NCBI RefSeq assembly: GCF_003403035.1
Contig: NZ_QURN01000011.1
Coordinates: forward strand, 105,480 to 169,479
From: Mesorhizobium denitrificans
Lineage (GTDB): Bacteria > Pseudomonadota > Alphaproteobacteria > Rhizobiales > Rhizobiaceae
DNA: 64,000 nt
Reading direction: 5' to 3'
Shown: one piece after another, positions 24,182-33,334 of the stretch
Layout: each line of letters begins with the position of its first letter
How positions within the stretch are numbered: position 1 is the stretch's first letter
Notes under the pieces: generated by a model
The model's database searches: none
Told to the model about the DNA's origin: nothing
Seen by the model: the letters and a program-made list of their open reading frames with translations, nothing else
Translations under genes and position numbers: made by a program

Positions 24182-25374
24182 TTGGCCAAGCCCTTCGCAT
24201 CGAGCGTGACGGTGTTGTCGACCTTCACAGGAGCACCGTTCGATAGGCGGTTCTGGCCTGCGGTAACGACCATATCGCCAGCTTTCAGACCGGAAACGAT
24301 TTCAATTGTCCCTTCCGAGCGACGGCCCGTCTTAACGAACACCTGATTTGCGACGAGCTTAGGCGCCTCAGCTTTTGTCTCGTCGGTCTTTGGTGTTTCG
24401 GAAGCGGACGCAGCGCCGGTTTGCCCCGCAGGAGCTGGTTCTGATTGCTTCGCCTGATCGGCGGGACGCACGACATAGGCGTAATCACCATAAAGGCTGG
24501 TCACGACCGCCGTCTGGTCAACGGCAATGACATTCGGCTGTTCATTCAGCTGCACGCGCACCTGCACGAACTGGCCGGGCGTAAGCTTGCCCTGAGCGTT
24601 CGAGACTTCACCGCGCACCGATACCAGACGGCTGGCGGGGTCTACGCGCGGATCAATACCGGCGACTTTGCCGGTGAAGGATAAATCGCCGTTTCTTGGT
24701 CCAAGGCGAATCGGCTGTCCGATCTTGAGGTCGGCAAGCTGCTGCTCGGGCAGGGTGAAATCCACACGCATCCTGTCGAGATCCTGAAGGGTTACGACAG
24801 TCGTGCCAGGCTGCAGATATTGGCCGTCATCAATGCGGGGAATACCGACGGTTCCGGCAAACGGCGCCGTCAACTGTTTCTGATCAAGAATGGCCTGAAG
24901 GCGGTTGACCTGCGCTTCCGAAGTGGACGAGGCGGCGCGTGCGTCATCCAGCGTCGATTGCGAGCCGACGCCGCGTTGCTGGAGTTCCAGCGCGCGCTGG
25001 AGCACCAGACGGTTGTTGGCCAGCGTAGCCTTGCCCGCTTCGAGATCCGCGCGCTCGACTGCATCGTCAAGCTGGAGAAGCACTTGTCCTGCCTGGACCT
25101 TTTCGTTTGCCGTGAAGAGAATGTCTTTGACGACGCCGGTGGTCTCGACGGTCAGGTTTACGCCCTGATTGGCGTTGACCGTTCCCAGAGCTTCAAGTTC
25201 GGGCGTCCAGCTCGTCTCCTTGACCTCCTGCGTAGACACGGTGATTTCCGGGCGCGGCATGTTTGCGAAAAAGTCCGCAATGCCTTTGTCGCGCATGAAA
25301 TTGTAACCAACTATGCCGGTCACAATGACGGCAACGAACAAAAGCAGCAGAGCTGCAATAAGGAAGCGCTTCAC
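24178..25374 (-). CDS. RND efflux periplasmic adaptor (MFP / AcrA-type)
   Basis: A 398-residue membrane-fusion protein. One N-terminal membrane anchor (FLIAALLLLFVAVIVTGIVGY) without a lipobox, lipoyl half-motifs (VVKDILFTANEKVQAGQVLLQLD and APFAGTVGIPRIDDGQYL regions), a coiled-coil hairpin between them (about 110-160), then beta-barrel and C-terminal domain; a charged AQ/E/K-rich insert occurs near 320-350. Start is a GTG at 25374 with GAGGA about 6 bases upstream. It links the RND pump to an outer-membrane channel. First gene of the efflux operon, divergent from the TetR gene. Confidence 0.93.
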   Translation of the reverse strand: MKRFLIAALLLLFVAVIVTGIVGYNFMRDKGIADFFANMPRPEITVSTQEVKETSWTPELEALGTVNANQGVNLTVETTGVVKDILFTANEKVQAGQVLLQLDDAVERADLEAGKATLANNRLVLQRALELQQRGVGSQSTLDDARAASSTSEAQVNRLQAILDQKQLTAPFAGTVGIPRIDDGQYLQPGTTVVTLQDLDRMRVDFTLPEQQLADLKIGQPIRLGPRNGDLSFTGKVAGIDPRVDPASRLVSVRGEVSNAQGKLTPGQFVQVRVQLNEQPNVIAVDQTAVVTSLYGDYAYVVRPADQAKQSEPAPAGQTGAASASETPKTDETKAEAPKLVANQVFVKTGRRSEGTIEIVSGLKAGDMVVTAGQNRLSNGAPVKVDNTVTLDAKGLAK

Positions 25375-25427
25375 GATGTCCTCGCGGAAATTCTTGGGCT
25401 TGGGTATTATCTTCGATAGACTCTAAA

Positions 25428-25488
25428 GACGGTTCATATAAACGGTGATTGAATAAATGGCAATCGTTACTGTACCGTCTGGACGGTA
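25428..25488. promoter_or_regulatory. Palindromic operator between tetR and the RND operon
   Basis: TACCGTCTGGACGGTA (25473-25488) has perfect 7-bp arms around TG, a form typical of TetR-family sites. Half-sites GACGGT (25428-25433) and ACGGT (25442-25446) lie nearer the efflux genes. The palindrome is about 25-40 bp upstream of the TetR start and about 100 bp upstream of the adaptor start, suited to repressing both directions. Binding by the adjacent TetR protein is inferred. Confidence 0.7.
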
Positions 25489-25514
25489 ATGCTGACATAA
25501 CGTATGCTGTTGAT

Positions 25515-26075
25515 ATGATGTCTCCACTTTGCCAACCCAAGATTACGGCCCGGGACAAGATTCTTGCTGCCGCCGTCGAGATTTCCCATGAGAATGGGGC
25601 GGCGAATCTTTCGCTTGATGCCGTTGCAGCTCGCGCAGGTGTTTCCAAGGGTGGGCTGCTCTATCATTTTCCTAGCAAAGCGGCGCTGATGCGCGCGATG
25701 GTTGAGACTTTTGTCGCTCGTGTCGAGGCAGATTTGGAGGATACGGCCAGAAATAGCGGGAATCTTCTGTCTGCGTTTGTTTCCGTGACGGGCGAAGAGT
25801 GCGCAAAGCCAATACCCGGAGCTGCCGGTGTGCTTGCGGCCATTGCGGAAGACCCGGATTTTTTGAAACCCGTGAAAGAATTTCAGCGAAGGCTGCTTGA
25901 CCGTCTGCAGGCAGGCGCAAAAAGCGCAGACGATGTGCTGCTGATTTATCTGGCTCTGGAAGGACTTCGTTCCTTGCGGCTCTTCGATCTGGATGTGCTG
26001 TCAAAAGAAGAACAGGAGCGCGCGCTCAAAGCCATGCGGATGCGGGCCAAGGACTGCGGTTATTCTTACAAGTGA
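25515..26075 (+). CDS. TetR-family repressor, divergent from the RND pump
   Basis: A 186-residue regulator. The N-terminal helix-turn-helix reads ILAAAVEISHENGAANLSLDAVAARAGVSKGGLLYHFPSK in separate stretches, with the recognition helix GVSKGGLLYHF (about residues 43-53). The C-terminal ligand domain is variable. ATGs at 25515 and 25518 are the best starts; the longer frame from 25449 would run through the operator. Divergent orientation plus the palindrome between the genes points to local repression of the pump, relieved by a substrate or related compound. Confidence 0.9.
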   Translation: MMSPLCQPKITARDKILAAAVEISHENGAANLSLDAVAARAGVSKGGLLYHFPSKAALMRAMVETFVARVEADLEDTARNSGNLLSAFVSVTGEECAKPIPGAAGVLAAIAEDPDFLKPVKEFQRRLLDRLQAGAKSADDVLLIYLALEGLRSLRLFDLDVLSKEEQERALKAMRMRAKDCGYSYK

Positions 26076-26312
26076 TACGGCAGTAGCCAGTCCGGTCAGC
26101 TAGCGCTTGCACAAAATGTAAAACACGTTAACGTTTGGTGAGGCGATGAAGTAGCTCTCAAGAGCTAGATCTCGTTCGTTGACGAATGTAGCTTTCGGCA
26201 CTTGCTGAAATTTGGATTTTGATTTCCGGCATTGGCGGAAGCTTGGAACAAAGTTGCGAGCCATAATCACGATTACCTCGCTAGGGTAATGTGAGTTCTA
26301 GGAGGCAATTCG
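26076..26312. other. Non-coding region upstream of the sulfate transport operon
   Basis: 237 bp without a credible gene. It holds a perfect hairpin TAGCTCT-CA-AGAGCTA (26152-26167), possibly the end of the tetR transcript, and a short palindrome ACGTTAACGT (26125-26134). The promoter for the sulfate operon should be in the downstream half; no clear CysB-type or other known site was recognised. Confidence 0.5.
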
Positions 26313-27338
26313 ATGTTCACCAAACGGAATTTTCTATTATCTGCGCTGCTGGCAAGCTCCGTACAGTTCGGTGGGCTGGGCATGGCATTCGCAGATACGA
26401 CCCTTCTGAATGTTTCGTATGATCCGACTCGCGAGTTGTACAAGGACTTCAATGCGGCCTTTGCCGCCAAGTGGAAAGCCGACACCGGCGAGACAGTGAC
26501 GATCCAGACATCGCACGGTGGCTCGGGCAAACAGGCACGTGCGGTTATCGATGGCCTGGACGCGGATGTCGTGACGCTGGCGCTTGAAAGCGACATCAAC
26601 GCGATTGCGGAAAAGACGGGCAAGATCCCGCCGGATTGGCGCAAACGCCTGCCGAACAACTCCGCTCCCTACACATCGACCATTGTTTTTCTCGTCCGTA
26701 AGGGCAACCCCAAGGACATCAAGGATTGGGGTGATCTGGTGAAGGACGGCGTGCAGGTTATTACGCCGAACCCGAAGACTTCCGGCGGCGCTCGCTGGAA
26801 CTATCTGGCGGCCTGGGCTTGGGCCTACAAGCAATATGGCGGGAATGAAGAAAAGGTCCGCGCCTATGTTGCCGAGCTTTTCAAACATGTGCCCGTTCTG
26901 GATACGGGGGCACGCGGATCGCTGACGACATTTGCACAGCGGCAGCTTGGCGATGTCTTGCTGGCCTGGGAAAATGAGGCTGCGCTGGCTGGGGCCGAAT
27001 TTGGGGCCGACCAATTCGACATTGTGGCTCCGCCAAGCTCAATTCTGGCGGAGCCGCCTGTAGCGCTGGTGGATGGCAATGTCGATGCCAAGGGAACGCG
27101 AAAAGTTGCGGAGGCCTATCTGAACTATCTCTATTCGGATGAAGGGCAGAAGATTGCGGCGAAGCATTATTATCGTCCGTCCAATCCTGCGGTCGTTCCA
27201 GCCGAAGAATTGCAGAAGCTTCCGAAGTTGGAACTGGTCACGATTGACGACCCGATTTTCGGCGGCTGGGCAAAGGCGCAGCCCTATCATTTCGGTGATG
27301 GCGGCGTGTTCGATCAACTCTACAAACCAACGAACTGA
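26313..27338 (+). CDS. sbp: Sulfate/thiosulfate-binding periplasmic protein
   Basis: A 341-residue binding protein with a signal peptide ([16 protein letters not shown], cleaved after AFA) and the Sbp/CysP features [39 protein letters not shown] and [12 protein letters not shown]. It captures sulfate (or thiosulfate) for the CysTWA complex encoded just downstream. GGAGG lies about 8 bases before the ATG. The stop is 3 bp from cysT. Confidence 0.95.
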   Translation: MFTKRNFLLSALLASSVQFGGLGMAFADTTLLNVSYDPTRELYKDFNAAFAAKWKADTGETVTIQTSHGGSGKQARAVIDGLDADVVTLALESDINAIAEKTGKIPPDWRKRLPNNSAPYTSTIVFLVRKGNPKDIKDWGDLVKDGVQVITPNPKTSGGARWNYLAAWAWAYKQYGGNEEKVRAYVAELFKHVPVLDTGARGSLTTFAQRQLGDVLLAWENEAALAGAEFGADQFDIVAPPSSILAEPPVALVDGNVDAKGTRKVAEAYLNYLYSDEGQKIAAKHYYRPSNPAVVPAEELQKLPKLELVTIDDPIFGGWAKAQPYHFGDGGVFDQLYKPTN

Positions 27339-27341
27339 CGA

Positions 27342-28196
27342 ATGACATACGCCCCCACTCGGTGGCGATTCAGACAGCCGAGCGTCATCCCGGGTTTCGG
27401 GCCGGCGCTCGGCTTTACGATCGCTTATCTCAGTCTGATTGTGCTCATACCGCTGAGCGGCATAGCCCTGCGCGCGGCCGCGCTGGGCTGGTCTGGATTC
27501 TGGGCGCTCGCAACCGACGAACGCACATTGAAGGCGCTGGAGATTTCGTTCGGCGCATCGCTGATTGCGGCTATCGTAAACGTAGTTTTCGGCACGCTCG
27601 TTGCTTGGGTGCTGGTTCGCTACCGCTTTCCTGGAAGACGCTTGATCGATGCGGCAGTGGATTTGCCTTTCGCCCTGCCGACGGCAGTGGCGGGTATCGC
27701 GCTTGCTGCCATCTATGCGCCGAATGGCTGGGTTGGCAGTCTGCTTGCGCCTTTGGGAATCAAGGTCGCGTTTACGCCGCTGGGTATCATCGTTGCCCTG
27801 ATCTTCGTCGGATTGCCATTCGTTGTGCGCACGGTGCAGCCGGTGATGGAGGAAATTGACCGCGACGTGGAAGAAGCTGCCGCGACACTTGGTGCGACGC
27901 GTCTGCAAACCGTGCGACGAGTTATCTTGCCGGGGCTGATGCCGGCCATCCTGACCGGATTTGCGCTCTCTTTTGCGCGGGCTGTCGGTGAGTATGGGTC
28001 GGTTATCTTCATCGCGGGTAACATTCCCTATGTCTCGGAAATCGCGCCGCTGCTGATTGTGATCCGGTTGGAGGAATTCAACTATGCGGGCGCGACCGCA
28101 ATAGCGGCCATCATGCTGGTGATCTCGTTCTTCATGCTGTTTGCCATCAATCTGGTTCAGACCTGGAGCCGTCGGAGGTATGGCTATGGTGCTTGA
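27342..28196 (+). CDS. cysT: Sulfate ABC transporter permease CysT (CysU)
   Basis: A 284-residue inner-membrane permease, about six hydrophobic segments, starting [20 protein letters not shown]. Family stretches [31 protein letters not shown] and the ATPase-contact loop [21 protein letters not shown] are seen. It forms the channel with CysW. The gene begins 3 bp after the binding protein gene and its end overlaps cysW by 11 bp. Confidence 0.95.
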   Translation: MTYAPTRWRFRQPSVIPGFGPALGFTIAYLSLIVLIPLSGIALRAAALGWSGFWALATDERTLKALEISFGASLIAAIVNVVFGTLVAWVLVRYRFPGRRLIDAAVDLPFALPTAVAGIALAAIYAPNGWVGSLLAPLGIKVAFTPLGIIVALIFVGLPFVVRTVQPVMEEIDRDVEEAAATLGATRLQTVRRVILPGLMPAILTGFALSFARAVGEYGSVIFIAGNIPYVSEIAPLLIVIRLEEFNYAGATAIAAIMLVISFFMLFAINLVQTWSRRRYGYGA

Positions 28197-29112
28197 GGCG
28201 ACGCATCACATGTCTGTGGCTGATGATCTTTCGGCAGGTCGTGCAGAGAAGATCAAGCCGCGCGATGGCAAGAGGCCGAACCCCGTCAGCGAAAGCTTCG
28301 GCGCAAAGGTGGCGCTAACGGGCCTGGCACTGGCTTTTCTGGCACTGGTGCTTCTGCTGCCGCTGCTCGCGGTTTTCGTTGAAGCCTTTCGCAAGGGGCC
28401 GGCGGAATTTTTCCTGTCGCTGAATGATCCAGACACATTCTCGGCAATTCGCCTGACGCTGACGGTCGCGGCAATCGCCGTGCCGCTCAATCTGGTGTTC
28501 GGCGTGGTGGCGGCTTGGGCGATTGCCAAGTTCGAGTTCAAGGGAAAGGCGTTTTTGACCACGCTGATCGACTTGCCGTTCTCGGTGTCGCCCGTCATTT
28601 CCGGTCTGGTTTATGTTCTGCTCTTCGGCGCGGGGAGCGCGCTTGGGCCTTGGCTCAAGAGCTACGGCATTGAGATATTGTTCGCGCTGCCGGGCATCGT
28701 GCTGGCGACCATGTTTGTTACCTTTCCGTTCGTGGCGCGCGAATTGATACCGCTGATGCAGGAACAAGGGACCAGCGAGGAGGAAGCGGCGCTTTCGCTC
28801 GGCGCGTCCGGTTGGCAGACATTCTGGTATGTCACGCTGCCCAATATCAAATGGGGATTGCTCTATGGCGTGCTGCTCTGCAATGCGCGCGCAATGGGCG
28901 AGTTCGGTGCTGTGTCCGTAGTTTCAGGCCATATTCGCGGCCTAACCAACACCATGCCGCTGCATGTCGAGATTCTTTACAACGAATATAATTTCGTCGC
29001 CGCCTTTGCCGTGGCGACGCTGCTGGCCGGGTTGGCTCTCGTCACGCTCGTGCTGAAATCAATTCTCGAATATCGCTATGGCGATGAAATCGCCGCATCC
29101 GCGAAGCATTAG
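28186..29112 (+). CDS. cysW: Sulfate ABC transporter permease CysW
   Basis: A 308-residue permease. The start at 28186 is set by GGAGG at 28174-28178, seven bases upstream; the ATG at 28180 is too close to it. A hydrophilic N-terminal stretch of about 40 residues precedes the first helix, somewhat longer than in enteric CysW. Seen: [20 protein letters not shown], the loop [21 protein letters not shown], and [15 protein letters not shown]. It pairs with CysT in sulfate import. Confidence 0.95.
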   Translation: MVLEATHHMSVADDLSAGRAEKIKPRDGKRPNPVSESFGAKVALTGLALAFLALVLLLPLLAVFVEAFRKGPAEFFLSLNDPDTFSAIRLTLTVAAIAVPLNLVFGVVAAWAIAKFEFKGKAFLTTLIDLPFSVSPVISGLVYVLLFGAGSALGPWLKSYGIEILFALPGIVLATMFVTFPFVARELIPLMQEQGTSEEEAALSLGASGWQTFWYVTLPNIKWGLLYGVLLCNARAMGEFGAVSVVSGHIRGLTNTMPLHVEILYNEYNFVAAFAVATLLAGLALVTLVLKSILEYRYGDEIAASAKH

Positions 29113-29120
29113 GACCTGAC

Positions 29121-30176
29121 ATGGACGTATCAATCCGAAATGTGCGCAAGGAATTCGACCGCTTTCCGGCGTTGCACAACGTTTCGTTGGATATCCATTC
29201 GGGCGAGTTGATCGCGTTGCTGGGGCCATCCGGCTCCGGCAAGACAACGCTTCTGCGGCTGATCGCTGGCCTGGAAACGCCGACAGATGGCTCGATCTAT
29301 TTCGGGCCGGAGGACGCCTCGCTAAAGAGCGTGCAGGAGCGCAATGTCGGTTTCGTGTTCCAGCACTATGCGCTGTTCAGGCACATGACTGTCGCCGAAA
29401 ATATCGGCTTCGGGCTGAAAGTGCGCAAAGGCAATGACCGGCCGCCTAATGAGCAAATTCGCAAGCGGGCGCTGGAATTGCTCGATCTTGTGCAGCTTTC
29501 CGGCCTCGAAAACCGCTATCCGAACCAGCTTTCAGGTGGGCAGAGGCAGCGTGTGGCACTGGCGCGCGCAATGGCCATCGAGCCGCGCGTTCTTTTGCTG
29601 GACGAACCGTTTGGTGCGCTGGACGCGCAGGTGCGGCGTGAACTGCGCCGTTGGCTGCGGGAAATCCACGATACGACCGGACACACCACAGTATTCGTGA
29701 CGCATGATCAGGAAGAAGCGCTTGAACTCGCCGACCGTGTGGTCGTGATGAGCCAGGGACGAATTGAGCAGGTCGGGACCGCTGACGATGCCTATGACCG
29801 GCCAAACTCGCCGTTCGTCTATGGCTTCATCGGAGACTCTTCCACCCTGCCCGTGCGTGTCGAGAACGGTGAAATCTGGCTTGCGGATCGTACGGTTGGC
29901 CTGCAGGTGAATGACGTTCCTGATGGAAACGCATCGCTCTATTTCAGGCCGCATGACATCACTTTGCTGGACGGTTGCGGCGGGTGCATTGCCGGAACGG
30001 TCGCGACCAGCAGGCGCGTGGCGGGAACGCGTCGTGTCGAGCTGGAGGTTGGCGGTTCGCAACATCGCGTGGAAATAGAGTTGCCGATTGAGCATGTGGC
30101 AGCCGAGCGCTCGCGCATCGCTTTCCGTCCGACGCGGTGGAAGGTTTTCCCGGACGCACAGGATTCGACGGCTTAG
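29121..30176 (+). CDS. cysA: Sulfate/thiosulfate ABC transporter ATPase CysA
   Basis: A 351-residue ABC ATPase: Walker [11 protein letters not shown]-loop [12 protein letters not shown], signature LSGGQRQRV, Walker [13 protein letters not shown]-loop VTHDQEEA, then a C-terminal regulatory domain with YFRPHDI. It energises CysTW. Starts 8 bp after cysW. The MFS gene that follows is 53 bp away in the same direction and may share the transcript. Confidence 0.95.
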   Translation: MDVSIRNVRKEFDRFPALHNVSLDIHSGELIALLGPSGSGKTTLLRLIAGLETPTDGSIYFGPEDASLKSVQERNVGFVFQHYALFRHMTVAENIGFGLKVRKGNDRPPNEQIRKRALELLDLVQLSGLENRYPNQLSGGQRQRVALARAMAIEPRVLLLDEPFGALDAQVRRELRRWLREIHDTTGHTTVFVTHDQEEALELADRVVVMSQGRIEQVGTADDAYDRPNSPFVYGFIGDSSTLPVRVENGEIWLADRTVGLQVNDVPDGNASLYFRPHDITLLDGCGGCIAGTVATSRRVAGTRRVELEVGGSQHRVEIELPIEHVAAERSRIAFRPTRWKVFPDAQDSTA

Positions 30177-30229
30177 TCCAGTTCAAGAAAGGGCTGGCGT
30201 GAAGTTGGACGCCATGCCAATTGACGGAC

Positions 30230-31465
30230 ATGTCTCCTCCCCACGCCTCTGAAGATCGCTATGCCGCATTCCGGCACGGGCCTTTCCTGCGTTTTTGGCT
30301 TGCACGCTTTCTTGCAACTTTTTGCACGCAAATTCTCTCAGTTGCCGTTGGCTGGCAGATTTATGATCTGACGCGCAATCCGTTCGATCTTGGCATTGTC
30401 GGGATTGTCCAGTTTCTGCCTTCGCTGCTGCTGGTGCTGGTGACGGGCGTTATTGCCGACCGTTTCGGGCGCAGGCTTATCATGGGTCTTTCGGCGTTGC
30501 TGGAGGCGGCCTGTGCTCTCGCGATTCTGCTGCTGACATGGCATGGATTGACCAGCCCGCTGCCGGTGTTCGTTGTGTTGGCCGTGTTTGGCGTCGCGAG
30601 GGCCTTCTTTGGGCCATCGGCAGCTTCTCTCGTTGCCAATCTCGTGCCGCAGAAGGATTTCGCCAATGCGATCGCGTGGACATCATCGGCATGGCAGACC
30701 GCGACAATCGTCGGGCCTGTCGCCGGTGGGTTGCTCTATGGCGTCTCTGCGCTTGCAGCTTATGGTACGGCGGCATTTTTCATGGCGGTAGCCGGATTGC
30801 TGGTGCTTTCCATTCCAAAGCCGAACCAGCGCAGCGAAACCGACAAGCCCACGCTCCATACGCTGTTTGCCGGGTTCCGCTACATATGGAGCGAAAAGGT
30901 CGTGCTCGGCGCTATTTCGCTGGATCTTTTTGCGGTTCTGCTTTCGGGCGCTGTCGCGCTGCTGCCAGTCTATGCGCGCGACGTTCTGCAATTGGGACCG
31001 TGGGGGCTGGGCCTGTTGCGTGGGGCTCCCGGCATTGGAGCCATTGCGGTGGCGCTTTGGCTTACATCTCACCCAATCAAGAACCATGCAGGCGCGGTCA
31101 TGCTCTTTTTTGTCGGGCTGTTTGGCGCATTTACCGTTCTTTTCGGCGTTTCGACAATTCCCTGGCTCTCAATCTTGGCGCTGGCGATGCTGGGCGCTTC
31201 AGACATGTTCAGCGTCTATGTTCGCGAAACGCTGATTCAGCTTTGGACCCCAGACGAGGTGCGTGGCCGCGTCAATGCCGTGAACATGGTGTTTGTGGGC
31301 GCATCAAATGAGCTTGGCGAATTTCGTGCCGGAACGATGGCGGCGTTTATCGGTCCCGTTGCCGCGGTGGTCGTTGGCGGAATTGGTGCGATGGGTGTGG
31401 CAGGACTGTGGTTTCTGCTGTTCCCGGCGCTCGCTAAAGTGCGGCACCTCGACCGGCGTAGCTGA
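30230..31465 (+). CDS. MFS transporter (MFS_3 / EntS-like)
   Basis: A 411-residue major facilitator with about 12 hydrophobic segments. The loop-2 signature ADRFGRRLIM and the later DEVRGRVNAVNMVF stretch are typical of the MFS_3 group that includes the enterobactin exporter EntS. Substrate is unknown; a link to sulfate is not supported. ATG at 30230 chosen; a TTG at 30221 is an alternative. Its last 32 bp overlap the convergent glutamine amidotransferase gene, so both coding regions use the same DNA there. Confidence 0.85.
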   Translation: MSPPHASEDRYAAFRHGPFLRFWLARFLATFCTQILSVAVGWQIYDLTRNPFDLGIVGIVQFLPSLLLVLVTGVIADRFGRRLIMGLSALLEAACALAILLLTWHGLTSPLPVFVVLAVFGVARAFFGPSAASLVANLVPQKDFANAIAWTSSAWQTATIVGPVAGGLLYGVSALAAYGTAAFFMAVAGLLVLSIPKPNQRSETDKPTLHTLFAGFRYIWSEKVVLGAISLDLFAVLLSGAVALLPVYARDVLQLGPWGLGLLRGAPGIGAIAVALWLTSHPIKNHAGAVMLFFVGLFGAFTVLFGVSTIPWLSILALAMLGASDMFSVYVRETLIQLWTPDEVRGRVNAVNMVFVGASNELGEFRAGTMAAFIGPVAAVVVGGIGAMGVAGLWFLLFPALAKVRHLDRRS

Positions 31466-32180
31466 TCGCTTTCGGCTTGCGGGCGGGCGTTCCGAAAACC
31501 AGCTCCAGAAACTCTACGAGCCAGCGCTTTAGGTGCATATCCCACACCATGCGCCCGCCGAGATGGTCTTGACCCGGCTGTGCGCCCGGCAGTTCGAAGC
31601 GATGCGCGCCCCGCACCACCCAGCGATGCATCATCACGCGCGTTAGCTCCGCATGAAACTGGATGCCCCACGCGTTTTTGCCATAGCGGAACGCCTGATT
31701 TGGATAGGCGTCGGCGGTGGCGAGCAGGGTGGCGCCTGACGGAAGCGAAAAGCCTTCCCGATGGAACTGATAGACCATTTCCGGCCAAGCCATGAGGTCT
31801 TTGCCTTCATTCGTGGCCTGCAAGGGATACCAGCCGATCTCGACAAGGCCGTCGCAATGACCTTCGACCTTACCGCCAAGATGATTGACCAGCATTTGCG
31901 CGCCGAGGCAGATGCCCAGAAACGGCTTGTCTTCCTTCAGCGGTACGGAGAGCCAATCCGTCTCGCGCTTTACAAATTCGTCGGAATCATTGGCCGACAT
32001 CGGGCCGCCGAACATCACGACGCCCGCATGTTGTTCAAGCGTTTGCGGCAATGCTTCGCCGAGCGGCGGGCGGCGAATATCAAGCTCGAAGCCCTCTTGC
32101 AGGAGCAGATGCCCTACGCGCCCGGGACTGGAAGTTTCCTGATGAAGGACAACGAGAATGCGAGGACGTGGCTGTGCCAT
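31434..32180 (-). CDS. Class I glutamine amidotransferase-like protein
   Basis: A 248-residue GATase1 protein. Nucleophile C91 in GICLGAQML and the histidine-glutamate pair H176/E178 in GIQFHAELT are in place, so it should hydrolyse glutamine or a gamma-glutamyl compound. Sequence around VVMFGGPMSANDSDEF matches stand-alone proteins annotated GMP synthase-like or gamma-glutamyl-gamma-aminobutyrate hydrolase-like; partner synthetase domain is absent. Its ATG overlaps the upstream TerB-like stop by one base (TAATG), indicating coupling. Confidence 0.88.
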   Translation of the reverse strand: MAQPRPRILVVLHQETSSPGRVGHLLLQEGFELDIRRPPLGEALPQTLEQHAGVVMFGGPMSANDSDEFVKRETDWLSVPLKEDKPFLGICLGAQMLVNHLGGKVEGHCDGLVEIGWYPLQATNEGKDLMAWPEMVYQFHREGFSLPSGATLLATADAYPNQAFRYGKNAWGIQFHAELTRVMMHRWVVRGAHRFELPGAQPGQDHLGGRMVWDMHLKRWLVEFLELVFGTPARKPKAISYAGRGAAL

Positions 32181-32662
32181 TATTCTTCGGTCGGCGTTCC
32201 CTTGGCCGCGGGCACATCGCGCGCAGCCTCCTTGCGTTGTGCGATTCTGTCACGGCTGGTGACGCCAATCAATTCGGCCACACGCCACAACGTATTATCC
32301 TCAAGTTCATGGACTTCACCATCCGCATAAACAACATCCCACATCATGCGAATGAAATGGATGCGCTGCTGCTCGTCCAGATGCCGTTTCAGGACGCTTG
32401 TGAAAGCATATAGGTCCACCGCTTCGGCATCTGCATTCTGCCCGGCCTTGACCAGCCGGTCCAATTCGTCGCCGTCGATGTCATATTCGTCGCCCAGAAG
32501 CGCCTTCATCCGATCCCACTCGACGTCCTGCCGGAGGCCGTCGGCATCCATAACATGATAGAGCAGGGCCGCCGCCGCTATACGCGGATCGTCTTCGCGC
32601 GCGCTGCCTGCCGCGCCGCTGGACGGAAGTTCTTTCAGAAATGAGAGTACGCGCTCAAGCAT
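32180..32662 (-). CDS. TerB-family protein
   Basis: A 160-residue helical protein of the TerB (tellurite-resistance-B-like) family; the repeated acidic pattern is visible in LLYHVMDADG and MMWDVVYADGEVHELEDN. Alphaproteobacterial members of this kind are common singletons with no proven role in tellurite resistance. ATG at 32662 chosen; 32677 is possible. It lies between lptE and the glutamine amidotransferase gene, where related genomes usually have holA after lptE, and is translationally coupled to the following gene. Confidence 0.82.
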   Translation of the reverse strand: MLERVLSFLKELPSSGAAGSAREDDPRIAAAALLYHVMDADGLRQDVEWDRMKALLGDEYDIDGDELDRLVKAGQNADAEAVDLYAFTSVLKRHLDEQQRIHFIRMMWDVVYADGEVHELEDNTLWRVAELIGVTSRDRIAQRKEAARDVPAAKGTPTEE

Positions 32663-32753
32663 TGTTCGACCCGCCACAAACTCGAACTTTCAAAACGCAA
32701 AACATCCACGCAGCGTTCCGTCAATTCACGAAACGTACCGAATCGCAATTATG

Positions 32754-33308
32754 TTATCCGCGCGTGAGGTCCTGCGCGATGGCAAGCTGCAGCAATTGTG
32801 CAAGCTCGCGCGCCGCGCGGTTCTGTGCGTCGATCTCCGCTCGCATCTCGCCAAATGACTGGCGCGGCACGTCGAATGACGACATGATCTGGCGGTTGCC
32901 CTGGCTGACCACAGCGCCATCGTCGTTTCGCGTCAGCACATAGCTGGCGCGCATTGTGATGGTTGCGGCGGTCGGTTCGTTTTCGCCGCGCGTTATCTGG
33001 CGCGTCGCCGCCGTTTCGCGAATTGAGGTTACGCGAAGATCAAGAGAATAGCGCGGGCTCGCCGGTTCGCCCTGTCCACCAGCGAACAGGAAGATAAGGC
33101 GGTTGCGAACTTCCTGCCCGTAGCGCGTGGGCACAGGCTTGATCGCAATGGATGACAACTCGGCGCGCATGCTGGAGGAAACGCCAGCGGCGGCGGGCGC
33201 GCTATCGGAATAGAGCGGGCGGACAGTGCAGGCTGACAACATCGCCACCGACATGGCGATTGCTGCGAGCGGAACGGCACGTTTCGATCTGAACAAGACT
33301 TTCCTCAT
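32754..33308 (-). CDS. lptE: LPS-assembly lipoprotein LptE
   Basis: A 184-residue lipoprotein: N-terminal basic residues, hydrophobic core and lipobox LSAC with lipidation at C27. The body has the family's CTVRPLYSD start, a central ITRGENEPTAATITM strand region and a C-terminal helical segment. LptE plugs the LptD barrel to place lipopolysaccharide in the outer leaflet. It starts 26 bp after leuS in the same direction, the usual leuS-lptE arrangement, which supports the call despite low primary similarity in this family. Confidence 0.88.
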   Translation of the reverse strand: MRKVLFRSKRAVPLAAIAMSVAMLSACTVRPLYSDSAPAAAGVSSSMRAELSSIAIKPVPTRYGQEVRNRLIFLFAGGQGEPASPRYSLDLRVTSIRETAATRQITRGENEPTAATITMRASYVLTRNDDGAVVSQGNRQIMSSFDVPRQSFGEMRAEIDAQNRAARELAQLLQLAIAQDLTRG

Positions 33309-33334
33309 TCGCTGTGCCGACGCGCCGAAAATAA

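Noticed and set aside
32180..32662. Tellurite resistance locus
   Set aside because: Only a lone TerB-family protein; no terA, terC, terD, terE or terZ nearby.
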